From NCBI GenBank assembly GCA_905370385.1, contig CAJPKN010000097.1, positions 1-5,632 of the forward strand: 5,632 nucleotides of DNA, given 5' to 3'. The notes under the pieces are model-generated. The model was not told the DNA's origin, did not search any database, and worked only from the letters and a program-made list of their open reading frames with translations. A program made the translations under genes and the position numbers. The stretch is from Stomatobaculum longum. Lineage in GTDB: Bacteria > Bacillota > Clostridia > Lachnospirales > Lachnospiraceae. This document shows positions 1 to 5,297 of the stretch, piece by piece (within the stretch, counting starts at the first letter, position 1; each line of letters begins with the position of its first letter).

Positions 1-566
1 GTGATGTTCGCGTTCATGAGACTGCCGTTCGGCACCGTAATCTTCTTGTTGTCGACGCTGATGAGCACCGTGTAGAAGAGACTGATTTCCCCGACTGTGC
101 CGCCGACGGATCCCGTCTCAATGTAATCGCCGATTCGGAAGGGGCGTGCAAGGGTCAGCATAATGCCGCCCGCAAGGTTCGAGAGAGAACCCTGCATTGC
201 AAGGCCCAAGGTCACACCCGTAGACGCGATAACCGCAGTGACCGAGGCCATGGGGACGCCGACAATCGCGACCACGGCAATCACAAGTAAGCCGTAGAGC
301 AGCGCCTTTAAGAGATTCAGCATGAAACGCTGCATGGTCTTGTCCATGGGAACCTTGACACCCGGCTTTTCCGCAAGTCGTGTGATCTTTCGAATGATTA
401 CGGTGCCCAGTTTCCAGACCAACAGCGCAAACAGCAGGCGGACCAAGAGTCCCCAGAGCGCCGCGCCGGTTCCGGGCTTCCAGAGCACATTCTGCCAAAA
501 CCACTGTAAAAATGTGATTTTCTCCGCCACCTGCGTGGTGACGGCCTCTGATACCTGTTCTGTCAT
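1..566 (-). CDS. mscS: Small-conductance mechanosensitive channel, MscS family (C-terminus cut by window edge)
   Basis: MscS channels sit in the cytoplasmic membrane and open under tension to release solutes during hypo-osmotic shock. 188 codons are visible, starting at ATG 566; the gene runs off the left edge. Residues about 35-57 and 82-102 look like TM1 and TM2. Residues about 107-139 form the Gly/Ala-rich pore helix TM3, with the family signature GLAMQGSLSNLAGG near 121-134, followed by RPFRIGDYI (141-149) and the start of the beta domain with VPNGSLMNANI (178-188), close to the E. coli MscS sequence in the same place. E. coli MscS is 286 residues, so roughly a third is missing here. The gene starts 10 bases after the cls stop and is almost certainly co-transcribed with it. 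The family call is secure; conductance and ion preference cannot be read from sequence. Confidence 0.93.
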   Translation of the reverse strand, partial: MTEQVSEAVTTQVAEKITFLQWFWQNVLWKPGTGAALWGLLVRLLFALLVWKLGTVIIRKITRLAEKPGVKVPMDKTMQRFMLNLLKALLYGLLVIAVVAIVGVPMASVTAVIASTGVTLGLAMQGSLSNLAGGIMLTLARPFRIGDYIETGSVGGTVGEISLFYTVLISVDNKKITVPNGSLMNANI

Positions 567-570
567 GATG

Positions 571-579
571 ACCTCCTCA
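571..579 (-). promoter_or_regulatory. Ribosome binding site of mscS overlapping the cls stop codon
   Basis: Read on the minus strand, GAGGAGGT (578-571) is a near-perfect anti-16S match lying 4-5 bases before the mscS ATG. Its first bases are the last bases of the cls TGA stop (579-577). Ribosomes finishing cls therefore end on the mscS initiation site, which suggests translational coupling. This fixes the mscS start. Confidence 0.8.
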
Positions 580-2139
580 TAACATTGGGGAAATTAAGCG
601 AAGCAGGCAGTGCTCTGCGCGCTGAAATAAGGTTCTTCCGTAGAGGTACTGCTCCGTGACCTCGCGGCACTGCGGAAAGGTGTCAAGAAAGCATTCTTTC
701 ATTTTCGCAATCGCGCGGTAGCGGTAAAAGAGCACGCCGTTCTCAAAGTGATGATAGAGCGAGCGAAAATCAAGGTTAATGGTGCCGCAAGCCGCAAGTT
801 CATCGTCCGCGACACATTGCTTCGCGTGCATGAAACCCGGTGTGTACTCGTAAATCCGCACGCCCGCACGCGTCAGCACATTGTAATAGGAGCGCGTCGC
901 CTGATAGACCATCTTCTTATCCGGGATGCCGGGCGTTATGATGCGCACATCCACCCCGCGCTTTGCGGCAAGGCAAAAGGCCTGGCTCATTTCATCCGTG
1001 ATGATGAGATAGGGCGTCATAAAGTAGACATAACGCTTCGCGTGGTTTACGAGATTCATGTAAACGTTTTCGCCCACCTGCTCCCCGTCGAGCGGCGAAT
1101 CCGCGTAGGGCTGGCAGTAGCCGGGCTCCGCCGCGCAGTAGGACGGAAGGCTTAGATAACATTCTAAGTTTTCGACATCTTGCCGTTCTCCCCGAATCGC
1201 ATTCCAGTTCTCAAGGAAGATGCCGGTCAGGCTGCGCACCGCCTCTCCCGTCAGGCGTATGCCGGTGTCAAACCAGTGGCCGTAGGGATGGGTGATGTTA
1301 AAGTACTCCTCCGCCAGATTGTAGCCGCCGGTAAAGCCCACCTTGCCGTCGATCACCGTTATTTTCCTGTGGTCCCGGTGATCCAGAAAGGCGTTGAAGA
1401 GGGGTGTCATCGGATTAAACACGCGCGTCTGTATTCCCGCCGCCTCCATGCGGCGTATGAAATCGTGATCGATAAACCAAATGCTGCCGATGTCGTCGTA
1501 AAAGAGCCGCACCTCAATGCCCGCCGCGGCACGCTCGGAAAGTACTTCAAAAAGGCGCTCGAATGCCGTCTTTTCCTCGATGGCATGATACTCCATGAAG
1601 ATAAAGCGCTCTGCCTTTTTAAGCGCCTCGAGTTGCGCCTCAAAAGCCTCTTCCGCGGTCGGATAAAAACAGATATCGGTGTCGCGGTAAACCGGGTAAC
1701 CGAGCCGGTCGGAGAGATAGCGGAACTGGTTTGCGACACCGTAGTCCACGCTCTCCAACTCTTCCAGAATACCGCCCTGTTGCGGCATGGCCGGGAACAG
1801 ATGCTCGTCTATGATTTCGTAGCGCCGACGCATGCGCCGGGTCGCGCCGTTAAAACCGATCAAAAGATACAGCGGTACGCCGAGAAAGGGAGCCCCTGCA
1901 ATCAAAAGAATCCAGGGCATTTTCATAGCCGAGTTGATGTGTCGCCCGTAAATACCGAGCACCAGAATAAGGGCGATCCCGTGGATCAGGAGCGGAATCC
2001 AGGGGTAGTCTCCCGTCAGATTGCGGAGTACTATGTAGACCCATACGAGTTCCACGATAATTGCAAACAGCGCAAAGAAACCCCGTTTGATGCCGTTTCG
2101 CACCTCTGTTTTTCGCTCGACTCGCATTGCCCGTCTCAT
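577..2139 (-). CDS. cls: Cardiolipin synthase, phospholipase D superfamily
   Basis: A 520-residue membrane-bound enzyme that in this family makes cardiolipin by condensing two phosphatidylglycerols, releasing glycerol. The N-terminal part has three hydrophobic segments (about 21-38, 47-65 and 75-96), the last ending LYLLIGFNG, typical of the PLDc_N region. Two complete HKD motifs follow. The first has H257, K259 and D264, with GGYN at 271-274. The second has H438, K440 and D445, with N455 in GTINLDFRS. Both active-site halves are intact and the length is normal for bacterial Cls. The start at ATG 2139 is preceded by AAAGGAGG with 9 bases between AGGAGG and the ATG; an internal ATG at codon 5 has worse spacing. 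It is first in a cls-mscS operon and divergent from dat. Related PLD-type phosphatidyltransferases with another acceptor are possible, but less likely. Confidence 0.93.
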   Translation of the reverse strand: MRRAMRVERKTEVRNGIKRGFFALFAIIVELVWVYIVLRNLTGDYPWIPLLIHGIALILVLGIYGRHINSAMKMPWILLIAGAPFLGVPLYLLIGFNGATRRMRRRYEIIDEHLFPAMPQQGGILEELESVDYGVANQFRYLSDRLGYPVYRDTDICFYPTAEEAFEAQLEALKKAERFIFMEYHAIEEKTAFERLFEVLSERAAAGIEVRLFYDDIGSIWFIDHDFIRRMEAAGIQTRVFNPMTPLFNAFLDHRDHRKITVIDGKVGFTGGYNLAEEYFNITHPYGHWFDTGIRLTGEAVRSLTGIFLENWNAIRGERQDVENLECYLSLPSYCAAEPGYCQPYADSPLDGEQVGENVYMNLVNHAKRYVYFMTPYLIITDEMSQAFCLAAKRGVDVRIITPGIPDKKMVYQATRSYYNVLTRAGVRIYEYTPGFMHAKQCVADDELAACGTINLDFRSLYHHFENGVLFYRYRAIAKMKECFLDTFPQCREVTEQYLYGRTLFQRAEHCLLRLISPML

Positions 2140-2178
2140 TCTATCCGGCCTCCTTTCTGCCCAAGCGATGTTCCCCTC

Positions 2179-2207
2179 AGTGTAACACGCGGCGCATTTC
2201 TTGTCGC
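2179..2207 (-). promoter_or_regulatory. Candidate promoter for cls-mscS
   Basis: On the minus strand GCGACA (2207-2202, 4/6 to TTGACA) is followed after 17 bases by TACACT (2184-2179, 4/6 to TATAAT), with an upstream TG one base before the -10 (extended -10). Transcription would start near 2172, giving a leader of about 33 bases before the cls ATG. This was found by eye. Confidence 0.45.
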
Positions 2208-2249
2208 CTTTTTATCGACTTCTATCCTACTTTGCGCCGCTCTGTGTTA
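2183..2249. repeat. Interrupted 14-bp inverted repeat in the cls/dat divergent promoter region
   Basis: The left arm TAACACGCGGCGCA (2183-2196) is the reverse complement of TGCGCCGC (2233-2240) plus GTGTTA (2244-2249); the right arm differs only by a 3-base insertion (TCT, 2241-2243). Each arm lies over the spacer and the first two bases of the -10 box of one of the two opposed candidate promoters. Neither side is followed by a T-tract, so it is not an intrinsic terminator. A paired operator for a shared regulator is the simplest inference. Confidence 0.55.
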
Positions 2250-2253
2250 AAAT
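2245..2253 (+). promoter_or_regulatory. Candidate extended -10 promoter for dat
   Basis: TGTTAAAAT gives a TG-n motif directly before TAAAAT (2248-2253, 5/6 to TATAAT). The hexamer 17 bases upstream (2225-2230) is a poor -35, so the promoter would depend on the extended -10 or on an activator. Predicted transcription start is near 2260, about 40 bases before the dat ATG. Confidence 0.45.
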
Positions 2254-2301
2254 AAAAGCATCTGAATTGGTCGGCATTTTGTATCATTTAGGAGGGAAAC
2301 T

Positions 2302-3153
2302 ATGAAAGAACTCGGCTACTACGACGGCAAATTCGGTCCTCTCACAGAGATGCAAATTCCCATGTGCGATCGCGCCTCCTGGTTCGGCGACGGCGTCTAC
2401 GACGCGGGTCCCGCGAGACACGGGGTCATTTTTGCGCTGGATGAACATGTGGACCGCTTCTTCCGCAGTGCGGCGCTGCTCGATATCACCATGCCGCTCA
2501 CGAAGGAAGAGCTGAAGGCACTCTTGCAGCGTCTGCTCACTGAGATGGATGACGACGAACTCTTTGTCTACTACCAGGTGACCCGCGGCAACCCGACCGT
2601 CCAAAAGCGCTCCCACTGTTACGAGCACGGGGTCCCCGGAAAGCTCTGGGTTTCTCTCAGTCCGAACCGCATTTCGGACGGCAAGGAACCGGTCTCGCTG
2701 ATTACCCTCGAGGACACACGTTTCCTGCACTGTAATATCAAGACTCTGAACCTGATTCCCTCGGTCATTGCCTCCCAGAAGGCAAAGGATGCGGGTGCCG
2801 ATGAGGCCGTCCTTTACCGCCCGGGCGAACTTGTGACCGAGTGCGCGCACTCCAATGTGCACATCCTAAAGGACGGCGTCTTAAAGACCCACCCGGCGGA
2901 TAACCTGATTCTCGGCGGCATTGCCCGCGCCCACCTGCTCCGCGCCTGCGCGGCGCTCTCCGTTCCGACGGATGAGACCGCATTTACGCTAACCGAGCTC
3001 TTCGATGCGGATGAGGTCATTGTCACCAGTTCCTCGAATCTCTGCATACGCGCGGAGATGATAGACGGCAAGCCCGTCGGCGGCAAGGCCCCCGAGCTCT
3101 TTGAGCGCCTCCGCAGCTACTTAATCGATGAATTTCTCACGGAGACCGCCTGA
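2302..3153 (+). CDS. dat: D-amino-acid transaminase (class IV, PLP-dependent)
   Basis: A 283-residue class IV aminotransferase. The family enzyme interconverts D-alanine plus 2-oxoglutarate with pyruvate plus D-glutamate, supplying D-Glu for peptidoglycan. It aligns by eye with Bacillus D-AAT from end to end. K147 in NIKTLN is the PLP Schiff-base lysine and E180 in VTECAHSNV the glutamate beside the cofactor. LILGGIAR (202-209) is the phosphate-binding segment, and Y33 in FGDGVY lies in the substrate pocket. R103-x-H105 corresponds to the Arg-x-His pair that traps the substrate carboxylate in Bacillus D-AAT (R98/H100), which favours the D-specific enzyme over branched-chain aminotransferase or aminodeoxychorismate lyase. 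The loop before this pair is three residues longer than in Bacillus. AGGAGG at 2290-2295, 6 bases before the ATG, sets the start. It is monocistronic, with a terminator at its stop. Confidence 0.88.
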   Translation: MKELGYYDGKFGPLTEMQIPMCDRASWFGDGVYDAGPARHGVIFALDEHVDRFFRSAALLDITMPLTKEELKALLQRLLTEMDDDELFVYYQVTRGNPTVQKRSHCYEHGVPGKLWVSLSPNRISDGKEPVSLITLEDTRFLHCNIKTLNLIPSVIASQKAKDAGADEAVLYRPGELVTECAHSNVHILKDGVLKTHPADNLILGGIARAHLLRACAALSVPTDETAFTLTELFDADEVIVTSSSNLCIRAEMIDGKPVGGKAPELFERLRSYLIDEFLTETA

Positions 3154-3169
3154 TTTAGGCGGTCTTTTT
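3143..3169 (+). terminator. Intrinsic terminator of dat, built into the ends of two convergent genes
   Basis: AGACCGCC (3143-3150) pairs perfectly with GGCGGTCT (3158-3165) around a 7-base loop, followed by five T's (3165-3169). The left arm encodes the last residues of dat, the loop holds both stop codons (dat TGA 3151-3153, permease TAA 3157-3155), and the right arm encodes the last residues of the permease. There is no T-tract on the minus strand, so it should act on dat transcripts only. Confidence 0.85.
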
Positions 3170-4012
3170 GCTTGCAAGAAAGCGGTAAATTGCGGTGCCG
3201 ATAATCAGCGCATAGCCGAGCACACTGAATGCGTCCGGAAGTTCCTCAAAGAGCAGGAATCCTAGCAGGGCCGCAAAGACCACCTGAATGTAGTCGTAAA
3301 CCGAGATTTCCTTTGCGGGCGCATAGGTATAGGCCATCGTAATGCCGAGCTGGCCCAGCGCTCCGGCACAGCCCGAGAGCAGCAAAAAGCAAAGCTGTCG
3401 CGCATTCATGGGCTCGTACTGCAGGAGGAAGAAGGGCAACACCGTAATGCAGGAGAAGAGGGAGAAGCAGAGGATGATTACCGCTCCCTTCACGCCGCCC
3501 TGTCCGGCCTTTCGCACAAAGGTGTAGGCAGTACCCGCACAAAAGCCGCCGAACAGCCCCACAAGCGCGGGAAGCGAAGTGAGTCCGAGCCCCGGCTTAA
3601 TGACCAGTGCTGCACCGCTCAAAGCGACCAGGAGGCAGAGCCAATCCCGCTTGACCGGACGCTCCCCCAGAATAAAGAGTGACATCAGGATTGCAAAAAA
3701 CGGCGACATCTTATTGAGCATGGTTGAATCCGCAATCGGCAGGTGGTCGATGGCCCAAAAATTCGCAATGACCCCGAGCATCCCAATCAGTGAGCGCAAG
3801 AAGACCGCCGTCCGGTTGCCCTTGCCGATTCGGAAGGGTTCCCCGGAACGCCGTAACATCAGGAAAGCGACCGCCGCCGCAACCAGATTCCGAAAGAACA
3901 CCTTTTGCATGACCGGCAACGGCCCGGCGAGGCGCACAAAAACCGCCATCAGCGAAAAGCCCGCCGCGGCGAGCACAATGAAACAAATTCCCTTTACGGT
4001 ATTTCCTCTCAA
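3155..4012 (-). CDS. EamA/DMT-superfamily permease
   Basis: A 285-residue drug/metabolite-transporter family permease with about ten predicted membrane helices (roughly 6-28, 34-53, 70-90, 95-115, 122-140, 147-167, 177-198, 207-227, 239-258, 263-281). That is the usual two-EamA-repeat length and layout. Recognisable stretches are FWAIDHLPIADSTMLNKMSPFF (85-106), with ILGERP at 114-119, in repeat one, and PAKEISVYDYIQVVFAALLG (232-251) then FEELPD (255-260) in repeat two. Substrate is unknown; family members export or import amino acids, nucleotide-related compounds or drugs. I chose the TTG at 4012, since AGAGGG (4025-4020) sits 7 bases upstream and the first helix begins six codons later. 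The frame stays open to a TTG at 4096, which would add 28 strongly basic residues and lacks such support. The gene is convergent with dat, one base apart, and divergent from dps. Confidence 0.85.
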   Translation of the reverse strand: MRGNTVKGICFIVLAAAGFSLMAVFVRLAGPLPVMQKVFFRNLVAAAVAFLMLRRSGEPFRIGKGNRTAVFLRSLIGMLGVIANFWAIDHLPIADSTMLNKMSPFFAILMSLFILGERPVKRDWLCLLVALSGAALVIKPGLGLTSLPALVGLFGGFCAGTAYTFVRKAGQGGVKGAVIILCFSLFSCITVLPFFLLQYEPMNARQLCFLLLSGCAGALGQLGITMAYTYAPAKEISVYDYIQVVFAALLGFLLFEELPDAFSVLGYALIIGTAIYRFLASKKTA

Positions 4013-4019
4013 ATCGCAA

Positions 4020-4025
4020 CCCTCT
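4020..4025 (-). promoter_or_regulatory. Ribosome binding site supporting a TTG start for the permease
   Basis: AGAGGG on the minus strand lies 7 bases before TTG 4012. No ATG occurs in frame before the first membrane helix, so this site decides the start. Confidence 0.55.
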
Positions 4026-4130
4026 ACTTTCTGTTTCTTCCAGGATATTTTGCGATGAAACAACGCTTTTCGCAAGGCGTTTTGCCTGCCGCGCAAGATT
4101 CACAGAAAATTCACACACGCCTCTCGTATT

Positions 4131-4162
4131 TTGCTTGCATTTCCGCCCTTAAGTTATATATT
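4131..4162 (+). promoter_or_regulatory. Candidate promoter for dps
   Basis: Two overlapping readings are possible: TTGCTT (4131-4136), 18 bases, TATATA (4155-4160); or TTGCAT (4135-4140), 16 bases, TATATT (4157-4162). The -10 region is good and the -35 weak (3/6), as is common for genes that need an activator or alternative conditions. The leader would be about 38 bases and includes an 8-T run (4183-4190) just before the ribosome site. Confidence 0.4.
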
Positions 4163-4174
4163 GCTAATTAGTAA
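4161..4174. promoter_or_regulatory. Imperfect palindrome at the predicted dps transcription start
   Basis: TTGCTAATTAGTAA is symmetric around a perfect 8-bp core CTAATTAG (4164-4171), with a single mismatched pair (G4163/T4172). Its position, overlapping the end of the -10 and the start site, suits a repressor site. It does not match the PerR or Fur consensus, and AT-rich palindromes arise easily by chance. Confidence 0.3.
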
Positions 4175-4206
4175 CAACTATCTTTTTTTTAAGGAGGTCT
4201 TTCATT

Positions 4207-4632
4207 ATGAAGAATTTGGATCGCTATCTCTCCAATCTGATGATAGGAAACATTAAGCTGCACAACCTGCACTGGAACGTGACCGGCCTCACCTTTAAGG
4301 CAGTTCACGAGTACCTTGAGGCACTCTACAACGACAGCTTCGAAAAGCTGGACGAGGTTGCGGAGCTTCAGAAGCAGCTCGGCCTTCCGGTCCTCGCTTC
4401 CGCAAAGGAGTATTTGGAGAACACGGACATTCAGGAGCTCGGCTACAAGGAGTACACCCCGGTTGAGGCAATCAAGTACGCGAAGGAGTATGTCGAGCAC
4501 ATGCGCGACCTTGCTCTGACCATCCGCAAGGAAGCAGACAAGGAAGATTGCTTTGTCTTAACGAACCTCATGGAGGATCACGTGACGGGCTACGACAAGC
4601 ACATCTGGTTCCTCAACAACATGCTGAAGTAA
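4207..4632 (+). CDS. dps: Dps/ferritin-like DNA-protection and iron-storage protein
   Basis: A 141-residue Dps-family protein. These form 12-subunit shells in the cytoplasm that oxidise Fe(II), using hydrogen peroxide preferentially, and store the mineral. It aligns by eye with Listeria Dps/Flp across KLHNLHWNVTG (17-27), VHEYLEALY (33-41) and LDEVAE (48-53), and ends DKHIWFLNNMLK. The inter-subunit ferroxidase ligands are present: H22, H34, D49 and E53 match H31, H43, D58 and E62 of Listeria. The fifth ligand, D47, is replaced by glutamate (E38). There is no Lys/Arg-rich N-terminal tail of the kind that gives E. coli Dps its DNA binding, so iron and peroxide detoxification is the safer role. 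The perfect Shine-Dalgarno AAGGAGGT (4191-4198) lies 8 bases before the ATG. The gene is monocistronic with its own terminator. Confidence 0.93.
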   Translation: MKNLDRYLSNLMIGNIKLHNLHWNVTGLTFKAVHEYLEALYNDSFEKLDEVAELQKQLGLPVLASAKEYLENTDIQELGYKEYTPVEAIKYAKEYVEHMRDLALTIRKEADKEDCFVLTNLMEDHVTGYDKHIWFLNNMLK

Positions 4633-4642
4633 AATCCTTCCG

Positions 4643-4679
4643 AAAAGAGAGTCGGCAGCAAGCTGTCGACTCTCTTTTT
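4643..4679 (+). terminator. Strong intrinsic terminator of dps
   Basis: A 16-bp stem pairs 4643-4658 with 4663-4678 (one G-T wobble at 4655/4666) around the 4-base loop CAAG. A five-T run at 4675-4679 follows the CTC of the GC-rich part. It ends only 8 bases before the -35 of the next promoter, separating dps from the toxin-antitoxin pair. Confidence 0.9.
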
Positions 4680-4687
4680 GCGCTTGC

Positions 4688-4716
4688 TTGACAAAGTCGA
4701 ACACCGTTAATACAAT
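4688..4716 (+). promoter_or_regulatory. Near-consensus sigma-A promoter of the toxin-antitoxin operon
   Basis: TTGACA (4688-4693, 6/6) and TACAAT (4711-4716, 5/6) are separated by the ideal 17 bases. Predicted start is near 4723, so the Shine-Dalgarno AGGAGG (4725-4730) begins almost at the 5' end of the message and the leader is only about 15 bases. Confidence 0.85.
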
Positions 4717-4723
4717 CGTATTA
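4708..4723. promoter_or_regulatory. Candidate antitoxin operator over the -10 box
   Basis: TAATAC (4708-4713) and GTATTA (4718-4723) are perfect inverted repeats 4 bases apart, covering the whole -10 hexamer up to the predicted start site. Ribbon-helix-helix antitoxins bind such repeats to repress their own operon; assignment to this antitoxin is inferred from position. Confidence 0.6.
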
Positions 4724-4738
4724 CAGGAGGACATTCTT

Positions 4739-4963
4739 ATGTCAACAATCAGTTTGCGCGTCAGCGAAGAAGAGTTAAAACTCTTTCAAGACTTTGCCAA
4801 GTTAAATCAAATCAGTTTATCCGAGCTCATTCGTCGTACCATGTTGTCCAAATTGGAGGATGAGTACGATTTACAGGTCTTCTCCGCGCACGAGGCCGCA
4901 AAAGCCCGCGGCAAGGTGGAAAGCTACTCGCATGAAGAAACCTGGGCTGAACTCGGCCTATGA
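4739..4963 (+). CDS. relB: RelB-type ribbon-helix-helix antitoxin (DUF6290-like)
   Basis: A 74-residue antitoxin. The N-terminal strand-helix-helix unit (STISLRVSEEELKLFQDFAK, residues 2-21, then ISLSELIRRTML, 25-36) is a MetJ/Arc/CopG-type ribbon-helix-helix DNA-binding domain. The charged C-terminal half (about 37-74, ending EETWAELGL) would wrap the toxin. The family pairs as dimers, neutralises the toxin and represses the operon. The start is ATG 4739, with AGGAGG (4725-4730) 8 bases upstream; the frame is open further upstream but that runs into the promoter. The stop TGA overlaps the toxin ATG (ATGA, 4960-4963). Much of the sequence is AT-rich, with TTA leucines and AAA lysines unlike the neighbouring genes. 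Confidence 0.9.
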   Translation: MSTISLRVSEEELKLFQDFAKLNQISLSELIRRTMLSKLEDEYDLQVFSAHEAAKARGKVESYSHEETWAELGL

Positions 4964-5229
4964 GCTACAGCTTACGCTATACCAAAAAGGCGATTCAGTC
5001 ACTCAAAAAATTAGATCGCCCTGTCCTTATTTTAATCAAATCCTGGATTGAAAAGAACTTAGTCGATACCGATAACCCGCGGCGTCACGGAAAAGGCTTG
5101 ACTTCAAACCGCAGCGGTCAATGGAGATATCGAGTCGGAAATTATCGCATCCTTGCCGAAATCGAGGACCGGGAACTGGTTATACTCGTCATTGAAGTCG
5201 GGCACAGGAGCATCGTCTATGAAGCGTAA
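4960..5229 (+). CDS. relE: RelE/ParE-superfamily toxin, likely ribosome-dependent mRNA interferase
   Basis: An 89-residue toxin. RelE proteins enter the ribosomal A site and cut mRNA. Two N-terminal helices (about 9-34) precede a beta sheet with WRYRVGNYRILAEI (55-68), then LVILVIEVGHRSIVYEA to the end. R63, R83 and Y87 fall at the positions of catalytic R61, R81 and Y87 in E. coli RelE; R56 and R58 may stand in for K52 and K54, with a loop two residues shorter. These residues favour an RNase over a ParE gyrase poison, although the superfamily call is safer than the exact target. Translation is coupled to the antitoxin by the 4-base ATGA overlap, with no strong ribosome site of its own. A terminator follows 12 bases after the stop. 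The gene looks intact. Confidence 0.9.
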   Translation: MSYSLRYTKKAIQSLKKLDRPVLILIKSWIEKNLVDTDNPRRHGKGLTSNRSGQWRYRVGNYRILAEIEDRELVILVIEVGHRSIVYEA

Positions 5230-5241
5230 CCGGCAATACAC

Positions 5242-5293
5242 AAACGAAAAGCGCCCGCATCAACATTCACGCTGATACAGGCGCTTTTCGTTT
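5242..5293. terminator. Bidirectional intrinsic terminator between relE and the DUF1445 gene
   Basis: A perfect 14-bp stem, AAACGAAAAGCGCC (5242-5255) with GGCGCTTTTCGTTT (5280-5293), surrounds a 24-base loop. The GC core GCGCC/GGCGC is followed by T-rich sequence on both strands, so it can end relE transcripts rightward and DUF1445 transcripts leftward. The loop contains a small inner pairing, ATCA (5259-5262) with TGAT (5273-5276). Confidence 0.85.
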
Positions 5294-5297
5294 TCTC

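Noticed and set aside
2183..2249. Reading the cls/dat inverted repeat as a terminator
   Set aside because: Neither arm is followed by a T-tract and both genes diverge from it, so there is no upstream transcript to end.
1180..2250. Long plus-strand open frame (356 codons) opposite cls
   Set aside because: It lies wholly antisense to a well-supported cardiolipin synthase with both HKD motifs, shows no recognisable family, lacks a good ribosome site, and reflects GC-biased codon structure of the real gene.
3579..4058. Plus-strand open frame (159 codons) opposite the permease
   Set aside because: Antisense shadow of the EamA gene; low-complexity Lys/Arg/Ser/Pro composition and no motif.
4013..4096. 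N-terminal extension of the permease to an upstream TTG
   Set aside because: It would add 28 mostly basic residues before a helix that normally begins at the N-terminus; the TTG at 4012 has a well-spaced AGAGGG.
4151..4180. PerR or Fur box upstream of dps
   Set aside because: Best alignment to the PerR consensus gave only about half of the positions matching, and the Fur repeats are absent.
4688..4738. Upstream TTG start for the antitoxin
   Set aside because: This TTG is the -35 hexamer of the promoter, so it is not in the message; ATG 4739 has an ideal ribosome site.
5256..5279. Riboswitch or small RNA in the loop of the 5242-5293 hairpin
   Set aside because: Only a 4-bp inner pairing exists and the position between convergent stops is fully explained by a two-way terminator.
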